41,849 bases of DNA from a virus: the IMG/VR virus record IMGVR_UViG_3300025122_006252, positions 1 through 41,849 of that record; one strand, given 5' to 3'. A program made the translations under genes and the position numbers. Of this stretch, positions 1-6,244 are shown piece by piece. The stretch's first letter is position 1. Each line of letters begins with the position of its first letter. The notes beneath the pieces were generated by a model, which did not search any database, was not told where the DNA came from, and was given only the letters and a program-made list of their open reading frames with translations.

Positions 1-138
1 AATTTAATAAAAGGTTGTACTAAAAAATATATACATGGTCGCTTCCCAATAAATAAAGTTATGACGGTAATGTTAGTTAATCAATCTTTAAAAAAAGTGC
101 GCACAAAAATTGGAAAAACAATTTGGAAAAGTCAATAG
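1..138 (+). CDS. C-terminal end of an unidentified gene (left-truncated)
   Basis: Frame 1 is open from the left edge to a TAG at 136-138 and gives a basic, lysine-rich 45-residue tail. There is no internal start with a convincing ribosome site, so this is read as the end of a gene beginning outside the window. Its stop lies two bases from the stop of the leftward gene that follows, the tail-to-tail packing expected of real neighbours. Too little is present to name a family. It could be a chance open frame in AT-rich DNA. Confidence 0.4.
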   Translation, partial: NLIKGCTKKYIHGRFPINKVMTVMLVNQSLKKVRTKIGKTIWKSQ

Positions 139-139
139 G

Positions 140-883
140 CTAAAGATGTGAATGCTTACTATTATTATCTTCAATAAAATCAGTTAAAGATTCATAAGTT
201 GGCCCAATAGAGACTACAGGAAACCTTATGAGCAAAGAATGAATTAATCCCACCAATTCAAACTTATCATTTAAAATCATTGAACCTGAAGATCCTGGCG
301 CCGCCGGAAGTGTATACACAGAAACTCGATTAAGACCCCATTTATTTGTTGCTTCTCCATTATAAAAACCATCACCTATTGGCACCATTTGGTAATCAAA
401 GATTCCTATTGGCGCGCCAATATTATATATACGAGACCCAGGAAGAGGCTTATGAGACGCAATTTTAACGGAAGCCTTCCGAAGACCTCCAGCATATAAC
501 ATGCATATATCATTTATATTGTCTTTTACCATTACCTCGGCCTTATATTTTTTACCATCTATATCAATTAATTTAAATGTTGTAAAAAAAGCCGTTGGTT
601 CCGATGTACAAACATGAGCAGCAGTAATCACTAAACTTCCATTTTTAGTATTTTTAATTACAAAGCCAGATCCCATATATTTTGCGGTTTCACCAACTTT
701 CAAACATCTTTTAAATATACATATTTTATTTTCTTCTTTTACTGACACAAACATGAAAGAATCGCGAGGCAGGTGATGTGCTGTTTCTTCGCCCGTATAG
801 TTGTAAGTATTTTTATTATGATGATGTGTGTATGAACAAGTTGATAATAAAGACAGCAGAACTATCACTAAAAAATATTTCAT
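140..883 (-). CDS. Secreted trypsin-like serine protease
   Basis: A 247-residue protein with a hydrophobic N-terminal signal segment (about residues 3-15) ending at Cys16. LSTC resembles a lipobox, although Thr just before the Cys is unusual. The chymotrypsin-fold triad is visible: His90 in TAAH, Asp125 in NDICML and Ser199 in GSSGS. Extra cysteines (55, 60, 92, 127) could form disulfides outside the cytoplasm. It should cleave proteins in the periplasm or at the cell surface; the substrate is unknown. Its ATG overlaps the stop of the upstream gene by four bases, so the two are probably translated together. This pair is the only leftward unit in the window. Confidence 0.8.
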   Translation of the reverse strand: MKYFLVIVLLSLLSTCSYTHHHNKNTYNYTGEETAHHLPRDSFMFVSVKEENKICIFKRCLKVGETAKYMGSGFVIKNTKNGSLVITAAHVCTSEPTAFFTTFKLIDIDGKKYKAEVMVKDNINDICMLYAGGLRKASVKIASHKPLPGSRIYNIGAPIGIFDYQMVPIGDGFYNGEATNKWGLNRVSVYTLPAAPGSSGSMILNDKFELVGLIHSLLIRFPVVSIGPTYESLTDFIEDNNSKHSHL

Positions 884-1344
884 TTCTTAGCCAACTCCAG
901 TTTCCATTTTATTTCAACGTTTTCTTTTCCATATTTATCTTTAGTTATTTTTTCTTTATATTCTGCAATTACTTTCGCGCCCATGACTGTCCATCTCGTG
1001 ATTTCTTTTTCAGGGTTTAATTCAGAATAGCGCCCCATTGCTACATCAATTATAAATTGTATGCTAGCCTTTATTAAAGAAGCATCTTCCGTTTTTATCT
1101 GTGTAATAACATGCGTCTTTTTATCTTTATGGATTTTATCCAACCAGACAAAACATCTTGCAAATTTTGGTAAAATTTGCTTTTTGACTGAGGCTTCTTG
1201 CGAGTTGCTAACTTCGTATAGAAATCCTTTGATGGCGTTTACTTGCTGATCGTCCATTGCAGTACAGCCTTTTTTGCATAAAGAGATTTTAGCTTGAGCT
1301 AGAGTCGGAACAAGCAAGAGCATAAGTATTAATATTTTTTTCAT
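880..1344 (-). CDS. Small secreted hypothetical protein
   Basis: A 154-residue protein starting at the ATG on 1344, where it gives a clean Sec signal peptide (MKK, hydrophobic core, cleavage predicted after AQA near residue 18). A longer reading to 1446 would bury this signal. AGGAGG on the minus strand (1358-1363) lies 13 bases upstream, somewhat far for a Shine-Dalgarno site. The mature part has cysteines near its start (SLCKKGC) and one in FARCFVW, and is otherwise polar and lysine-rich. No family recognised. The four-base overlap with the downstream protease suggests a joint role, such as chaperone, inhibitor or co-secreted partner, but that is inference from position. Confidence 0.65.
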   Translation of the reverse strand: MKKILILMLLLVPTLAQAKISLCKKGCTAMDDQQVNAIKGFLYEVSNSQEASVKKQILPKFARCFVWLDKIHKDKKTHVITQIKTEDASLIKASIQFIIDVAMGRYSELNPEKEITRWTVMGAKVIAEYKEKITKDKYGKENVEIKWKLELAKK

Positions 1345-1421
1345 TTTTTTAAAAGAGCCTCCTAATATAACTATGAATGAAATAAAACAACAGTTCTTTT
1401 TCTTATTAAAATAATCAAAAC

Positions 1422-1429
1422 TATTTATA
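1422..1429 (-). promoter_or_regulatory. Candidate T4-type late promoter for the leftward secreted pair
   Basis: The minus strand reads TATAAATA, identical to the T4 late promoter -10 consensus recognised by gp55-type sigma factors. It lies about 80 bases upstream of the secreted-protein start at 1344, in a non-coding region. A gp55-like gene is present in the window. The octamer is all A/T and also occurs by chance in coding DNA here, so this is suggestive only. Confidence 0.4.
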
Positions 1430-1431
1430 AT
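1426..1431 (+). promoter_or_regulatory. Possible sigma70-type -10 box for phoH
   Basis: TATAAT lies 24 bases before the phoH ATG and overlaps the minus-strand late box. The best -35 candidate 17 bases upstream (TTATTA, 1403-1408) matches only three of six positions, so this would be a weak or activator-dependent promoter. phoH itself has no visible Shine-Dalgarno site. Confidence 0.3.
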
Positions 1432-1448
1432 GTGCATTAAATACAAAT

Positions 1449-1456
1449 TATTTATA
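1449..1456 (-). promoter_or_regulatory. Second TATAAATA box on the minus strand
   Basis: A second exact TATAAATA on the minus strand, 27 bases from the first, touching the first base of the phoH start codon. Two copies in about 110 non-coding bases is more than expected from composition alone. It may be a second late start site for the leftward pair or a coincidence of the AT-rich phoH leader. Confidence 0.25.
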
Positions 1457-2772
1457 TGGCGAAAAAAACTTATATTCTAGACACCAGCGTTTATCTCACA
1501 GACGCAAACGCAATAACTGCTTACCGAAACAACGATATAATAATTCCATTTAAAGTATTGGAAGAGGTCGACAAGCACAAAAAACGACAAGACAGCGTCG
1601 GCGCGAACGCTCGAAAAACAATCCGAACACTCGACACATTAAGAGAGCGCGGGTCTTTATACAAAGGAATTCGCTTGGCCAAAGGCAAAGGAATTATTTC
1701 TGTTAAAAGCTGCGACAAAAACACAAAAAATTTAGATTTGTACATCGCAGACAATGAAATAATCACAGTTGCACTAGAAGAACAGAAACGAAGTCCCCAA
1801 CGAAAAGTAATTCTTGTTTCACGCGATATTAATATGCGCGTTAAATGCGACGCACTGGGTCTTTTAACAGAAGACTATATTATTAATCAAGTAGTTAAAG
1901 ACACAGATCATCTGTATACAGGCTTTAAAACACATCTTGTGGACGAACAAATTATTGATCAATTTTATAATGGTGAAAAAATTTATTTAGACAAAGAAGA
2001 CATCAAGCTGCAACCAAACCACTTTTTGATGCTAGTTTCAAATTCAAATGAAAAGAAGACGGCGCTCGCAAGATTTTATAGTTATTCGCAACCGCTTAAA
2101 AGAGTCAATGGAGAATACAAGCAAGGAATTTGGAGTGTGCGCCCCCGCAATAAAGAACAAAGCTTCGCTTTCGAACTATTAATGGATCCAGATGTCAAAG
2201 TTGTAACTTTAGTTGGGAAGGCTGGTAGTGGCAAAACGCTTTTGACAATTGCTGCGGGCCTTGCACAAGTTGTAGAAGAATCCAAAGAATCTATATATAA
2301 AAGACTTATTATTTCTCGCCCAATTCAGCCGCTAGGAAAAGACATTGGCTATTTACCGGGGACTATGGAAGAAAAAATGATACCATGGTTAAGCCCCATC
2401 CAAGATAACTTAAGATATTTAATGGGAAATGATAAAGAAACCTTAAGAATGTATACTTCACAAGGTATAATAGAAATTGAAGCTTTGACTTATATAAGGG
2501 GCCGCTCAATCGCAGATGCTTTTATTATAATCGACGAGGCACAAAACTTGACAGCGCATGAATTAAAGACTATAATTACAAGAGTGGGCGAGAACACAAA
2601 AGTTATATTAACTGGAGACATCGATCAAATTGATAATGTATATGTTGATGAAACTTCAAATGGTCTAACGCACGCCGTCGAAAAATTTAAGAGTTATGAC
2701 ATATCAGGACATATTACTTTAGTAAAAGGAGAAAGATCTCAAGTTGCTACATTGGCAGCAAAAATTCTTTAA
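1456..2772 (+). CDS. phoH: PIN-PhoH family ATPase/ribonuclease
   Basis: A 438-residue, full-length PIN-PhoH (PhoH2-type) protein. Residues about 5-130 form a PIN domain with early acidic residues (LDTS, EEVDKHK), the fold of metal-dependent RNases. Residues about 230-438 are the PhoH ATPase: Walker A GKAGSGKT (about 254-261), Walker B IIIDEAQN (358-365) and a C-terminal TGDIDQID segment. Bacterial homologues couple RNA unwinding to RNA cleavage. PhoH genes are very common in marine phages; their role there is unsettled, and the tie to phosphate starvation is historical rather than shown here. The gene faces away from the secreted protease pair and begins the long rightward block. Confidence 0.93.
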   Translation: MAKKTYILDTSVYLTDANAITAYRNNDIIIPFKVLEEVDKHKKRQDSVGANARKTIRTLDTLRERGSLYKGIRLAKGKGIISVKSCDKNTKNLDLYIADNEIITVALEEQKRSPQRKVILVSRDINMRVKCDALGLLTEDYIINQVVKDTDHLYTGFKTHLVDEQIIDQFYNGEKIYLDKEDIKLQPNHFLMLVSNSNEKKTALARFYSYSQPLKRVNGEYKQGIWSVRPRNKEQSFAFELLMDPDVKVVTLVGKAGSGKTLLTIAAGLAQVVEESKESIYKRLIISRPIQPLGKDIGYLPGTMEEKMIPWLSPIQDNLRYLMGNDKETLRMYTSQGIIEIEALTYIRGRSIADAFIIIDEAQNLTAHELKTIITRVGENTKVILTGDIDQIDNVYVDETSNGLTHAVEKFKSYDISGHITLVKGERSQVATLAAKIL

Positions 2773-2777
2773 AAGGC

Positions 2778-2806
2778 TTGACAAGGTAATATATTACATA
2801 TATAAT
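2778..2806 (+). promoter_or_regulatory. Consensus sigma70-type promoter
   Basis: TTGACA (2778-2783), a 17-base spacer and TATAAT (2801-2806) match the bacterial housekeeping promoter consensus at all twelve positions. It sits in the 44-base gap after phoH. The expected start site, near 2812-2814, falls only a few bases before the ATG at 2817, so the transcript would lack the GGAGG that precedes that ATG. Confidence 0.65.
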
Positions 2807-2816
2807 GGAGGTAGAT

Positions 2817-3083
2817 ATGAGTACTGAAAATGAAAATCCGGATTTGCTTAAAACAGTGGAAAAATCCAATGAACTAAAAGAATGGCTTGTAGACTATGTA
2901 GGGAATAAATGCAATCCCGAATCTAACGAAGTCAACGTAGAAATGATAATCAAAATTATGGCCGAGGAGTTCCCAGAATTTCTTTTAGTTTTAGCCGAAG
3001 AGAATTTTATACGTGGATATCAGCAAGCACTCGCGGATGTCGATGAAGGAGAAAGATTGGCACAGAAAGAGGGAGTGGTCTAG
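2817..3083 (+). CDS. Hypothetical acidic protein
   Basis: An 88-residue acidic protein. The ATG at 2817 is preferred over the one at 2805 because GGAGG (2807-2811) stands five bases before it and because 2805 overlaps the -10 box. It looks helical, with an acidic C-terminal half, and has no recognised domain. It is followed two bases later by the metallopeptidase gene, probably in the same transcript. A product this small, first behind a host-like promoter, could be an early host-takeover protein, but that is inference only. Confidence 0.6.
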   Translation: MSTENENPDLLKTVEKSNELKEWLVDYVGNKCNPESNEVNVEMIIKIMAEEFPEFLLVLAEENFIRGYQQALADVDEGERLAQKEGVV

Positions 3084-3085
3084 CG

Positions 3086-3796
3086 GTGGATATGAATTAT
3101 ATTTCTAAAAGTGCTACTGCGGTTAAAAAGAATAGCAGAGAAAAATATATTTACGGAGATAAATTAGTTTTTGTAAAGGATCAACTTCCCTTTGGGTTTG
3201 ATTTGGATTATGTGCTTGAGACAATTGAGAATCTAATTCCACGTAACTTTTTTGAGAATATTGACACAATTTATGTAGGAAAATTTAAAGGCCTTGAAGG
3301 CGGAGATCTCCCATTCAATGCCAAATATAAAGATAATGCTTTATACGTGACAAACGAACAAGATAGCGAAAACGATATGTTGGATGACATTGTTCATGAA
3401 GTCGCCCATGCCGCGGAAGAACAATTTGAAGATCAAATCTATTCTGATCTCACGATAGAAAATGAATTCAAAGGAAAGCGGCGCACCCTTTATCATCTTT
3501 TGGATCAAGAAGGATTTGAGCCTTCTTTAGAGCAATTTGATAATATTGAATATGACAAGCCTTTTGATCGATATCTTTATAAAGTAGTGGAGTATCCCAC
3601 ATTAAGCACTTTAACAACCGGCTTATTTTATTCTCCATATTCTATTACGTCTCTTCGCGAATATTTCGCGAACGGGTTCGAAAATTACTTTTTAAGAGAT
3701 CAGAGCTACTTAAAGAAGATAAGTCCAGCGTTATATAGTAAAATTGCTGATTTATTTGATAACAACATAGGAGAACAACGAGATAATGAATATTAA
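3086..3796 (+). CDS. Putative zinc metallopeptidase (lethal factor-like fold)
   Basis: A 236-residue protein with HEVAH at residues 104-108, the HExxH zinc site, and a likely third ligand Glu192 in EYFANGFENYF. That arrangement resembles the ATLF/M34 (anthrax lethal factor-like) peptidases, which have HExxH followed by E-[FY]-F-A. No signal peptide is visible, so it should act in the cytoplasm or be packaged. The start is taken as GTG at 3086 with GGAG ten bases upstream; ATG at 3092 is the alternative. Its end overlaps the next gene by 11 bases. Target unknown: a host protein or a prohead/structural protein are both possible. Confidence 0.6.
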   Translation: MDMNYISKSATAVKKNSREKYIYGDKLVFVKDQLPFGFDLDYVLETIENLIPRNFFENIDTIYVGKFKGLEGGDLPFNAKYKDNALYVTNEQDSENDMLDDIVHEVAHAAEEQFEDQIYSDLTIENEFKGKRRTLYHLLDQEGFEPSLEQFDNIEYDKPFDRYLYKVVEYPTLSTLTTGLFYSPYSITSLREYFANGFENYFLRDQSYLKKISPALYSKIADLFDNNIGEQRDNEY

Positions 3797-4190
3797 ATTT
3801 ATTAACAAAACTACTGTTGCAATTACAGAATCTTTGCATTGGTATAGCAATCGACCAGAAATTAAATTGAGACAAATAATTCCACGAGATCAATTTGTTG
3901 ACGAGTTTAAAAAATTACACCCTTCTTATAATATTGAAAGCATAGAGGGCCCAGAAAACGTTTGTAATTTTAGAACTTTAGAAAATGCGTCGGCTACTTG
4001 GACACTTACTGTTTCAAAAAAAGGAAAAGCATCTGCTAAAAAAGCAGAACTGCCCACACCTAAAAAAGCAGTACCAAAGCCAAAGCCATCGCAGCCGTCC
4101 GCGAAAACAACAAAGCCATCGCAGCCGTCCGCGAAAACAACAAAGCCATCGCAGCCGTCCGCGAAAACAACAAAGTCTAAAGGTGACTAA
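3786..4190 (+). CDS. Hypothetical protein with a repetitive Lys/Pro/Ser C-terminal tail
   Basis: A 134-residue protein. Residues 1 to about 80 form a compact-looking domain I do not recognise. The rest is a basic, low-complexity tail rich in Lys, Pro, Ser and Ala that ends in three copies of the ten-residue unit PSQPSAKTTK. The tail is probably disordered and could bind nucleic acid or act as a flexible tether. An AGGAG 12 bases upstream supports the ATG at 3786. The gene overlaps its upstream neighbour by 11 bases, and its stop overlaps the next start by one base (TAATG). Confidence 0.65.
   Translation: MNIKFINKTTVAITESLHWYSNRPEIKLRQIIPRDQFVDEFKKLHPSYNIESIEGPENVCNFRTLENASATWTLTVSKKGKASAKKAELPTPKKAVPKPKPSQPSAKTTKPSQPSAKTTKPSQPSAKTTKSKGD
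4081..4170 (+). repeat. Three perfect 30-bp tandem repeats within a coding region
   Basis: Three back-to-back 30-base copies (4081-4110, 4111-4140, 4141-4170), identical at every base, plus five bases of a fourth. The unit is about 57% G+C, well above the surroundings, and being ten codons long keeps the frame. Perfect identity including silent positions implies recent duplication by slippage or recombination, so copy number probably varies between relatives. Confidence 0.95.
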
Positions 4191-4966
4191 TGCCCCACAT
4201 ATCTTTCTCAGAATTGAAGCTATGGAATGAGTGCCCTTGGAAACACAAAGTAGTTTACTTAGAAGGGGTTAAGGCCTTCGAAGGTAATGAACATACTGCG
4301 TTTGGAACAGCTATTCATTCTACATGTGAACAATTAGTTGAAAATAATATTTCAAATGCACCCGAGTACTTCCAGGAACAGTTTTTAAAAGAACTCCAAG
4401 AACTACCAAAAGATTATGAATTGAAAAAAGATCTTGTTGTTGGTATGCGAATGCAGGGATGCATGTTAATTGGCCACATTCTACCTTCATTAAAGGAATC
4501 TTTTGGAGATTATGAATTAGTTTCTGTTGAAGAGAAACTATATGTGCCCATTGAAGGATATAACGATTATAACTTTAAAGGATACATTGATTTAGTGTTA
4601 AAAACCTCCGATGGAAAGTATCACATAATCGATTGGAAAACGTGTTCCTGGGGTTGGGACACCAGGCGCAAAAGCGAAAGAATGACGACATACCAACTAA
4701 CATTATATAAGCATTTCTTTTGTATTAAACATGATATAGATCCGTCAAATGCAGACACGCACTTTGCACTCCTTAAAAGAACAGCCAAAAAAAATAATAT
4801 AGAAATATTTAAGGTTACAAGTGGTAATAAAAAAACTCAAAATGCCCTTAAATTATTGAATAAATCTCTTTATAATTTAACTAATAAAAATTATATTAAA
4901 AATCGCATGGCATGCCAAGGAAAATTTGGCCCCTGCGAATTTTTAAAATCACAACATTGTAACTAA
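4190..4966 (+). CDS. PD-(D/E)XK nuclease, RecB/Cas4-like, with probable Fe-S cysteines
   Basis: A 258-residue protein of the PD-(D/E)XK superfamily (PDDEXK_1/RecB-like). Visible motifs are an N-terminal SELKLWNECPWKHK, a G-x3-H site (GTAIH), Asp134 in GYIDLVLK and Asp148-x-Lys150 in IIDWKT. Cys15 and three C-terminal cysteines (242, 249, 257) are placed like the four ligands that hold an iron-sulfur cluster in Cas4 and AddB-type nucleases. No cas genes are nearby, so this is not a CRISPR locus. Similar stand-alone nucleases occur in T4-like marine phages, probably for recombination, replication or host-DNA degradation. It starts by a one-base overlap with the upstream stop. Confidence 0.8.
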   Translation: MPHISFSELKLWNECPWKHKVVYLEGVKAFEGNEHTAFGTAIHSTCEQLVENNISNAPEYFQEQFLKELQELPKDYELKKDLVVGMRMQGCMLIGHILPSLKESFGDYELVSVEEKLYVPIEGYNDYNFKGYIDLVLKTSDGKYHIIDWKTCSWGWDTRRKSERMTTYQLTLYKHFFCIKHDIDPSNADTHFALLKRTAKKNNIEIFKVTSGNKKTQNALKLLNKSLYNLTNKNYIKNRMACQGKFGPCEFLKSQHCN

Positions 4967-4975
4967 GAGGCAAAC

Positions 4976-6244
4976 ATGAGCGAAAAAATTAAGATCATGA
5001 CCATTAGTGATATGCCCTTTGCGCCTTCTGGCGTCGGCACACAAACAAGGTACATCATTGAGAGCATGCTAGAAACTGGTAAATATAAATTTATTAGTTT
5101 GGGGGGCGCGATGAAACATCCGGGCCACGACCCTATTAAAACTGAGGAATGGGGCGATGATTGGGTTACTTTTCCAGTTGATGGATATGGCACGCAAGAG
5201 ATTGTAAGATCTATTCTTAGACAAGAAAAGCCGAATATACTTTGGTTTATGACAGATCCAAGATTTTGGGGATGGTTGTGGGAAATCGAAAATGAAATTC
5301 GCCCGCTAGTTCCTATGGTTTATTACCACGTTTGGGATAATTATCCTTATCCAACCTATAATAAAAAGTTTTATGAATCAAATGATTTAATTGCAACAAT
5401 TTCTAAAGTAACTGATGACATTGTTAAAACAGTTTCCCCATCAGTAAAATCAATTTATGTGCCACACGCAGTAAACACAGAAGCATATAAAAAGTACGAT
5501 AAAGAAAAGGTTGTAGAATTTGCTAAGAACAGCTTTGGTGATAAATATGACCCGGATAAATTCATTTTCTTTTGGAACAATAGGAATGCACGTAGAAAAC
5601 AGAGTGGTTCTTTAATATTTTGGTTTAAGAAATTTTTAGATAAAGTAGGACATGATAAGGCTACTTTAATAATGCACACTGATGTTAAAGATCAGCATGG
5701 CCAAGATTTAGAAAAAATAATTAACCATCTTGAGTTAACCAATGGAGAAGTAATGTTTTCGCAACAGAAGATAGAGGCAGAAATGCTAGCACTATTATAT
5801 AATATGGCAGATTGCACGGTTAATATCTCAGATGCTGAAGGATTTGGATTGGCTACTTTAGAATCGTTGGCTTGCGAGACCCCCATTATTGTTAATATGA
5901 CAGGAGGTCTTCAAGAACAAGTAACAGATGGCAAAGATTGGTTTGGGATCGGTATAGAACCCGCTTCCCAAGCAGTTATCGGATCCCAGGAAATTTCATG
6001 GATTTATGAAGATAGACTTTCTGAAGAAGCAGTTGTTGGTGCCTTGTTGGAAATGTACAATAAGTCAGAAGAAGAAAGGCGTGAATTAGGAAAAAAGGGC
6101 CGTAACCATGTAATGACTAATTATAATTTTGATAATTTTATTCGGCAATGGGATGAAATATTTACGATGGTTTGCGAAGAATATGGCTCATGGGACACTC
6201 GAAAGCCATACAATAATCAATGGGTATTAAAGGAGATCGCATGA
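4976..6244 (+). CDS. Glycosyltransferase, GT4-like
   Basis: A 422-residue GT-B fold glycosyltransferase. The N-terminal acceptor half carries a glycine-containing loop (PSGVGTQTR). The C-terminal half carries the retaining GT4 donor signature EGFGLATLESLACETP, with the paired glutamates of the E-x7-E motif. It would transfer a sugar from a nucleotide donor to a growing glycan in the cytoplasm; donor and linkage cannot be read. It is the first gene of the glycan block, nine bases after the nuclease, with AGAGG before the ATG. Its stop overlaps the next start in an ATGA junction. Confidence 0.85.
   Translation: MSEKIKIMTISDMPFAPSGVGTQTRYIIESMLETGKYKFISLGGAMKHPGHDPIKTEEWGDDWVTFPVDGYGTQEIVRSILRQEKPNILWFMTDPRFWGWLWEIENEIRPLVPMVYYHVWDNYPYPTYNKKFYESNDLIATISKVTDDIVKTVSPSVKSIYVPHAVNTEAYKKYDKEKVVEFAKNSFGDKYDPDKFIFFWNNRNARRKQSGSLIFWFKKFLDKVGHDKATLIMHTDVKDQHGQDLEKIINHLELTNGEVMFSQQKIEAEMLALLYNMADCTVNISDAEGFGLATLESLACETPIIVNMTGGLQEQVTDGKDWFGIGIEPASQAVIGSQEISWIYEDRLSEEAVVGALLEMYNKSEEERRELGKKGRNHVMTNYNFDNFIRQWDEIFTMVCEEYGSWDTRKPYNNQWVLKEIA

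Noticed and set aside
4081-4170. CRISPR-like repeats next to a Cas4-like nuclease
   Set aside because: The 30-bp units are directly contiguous without spacers, lie in frame within a gene, and no cas1/cas2 or effector genes are present.
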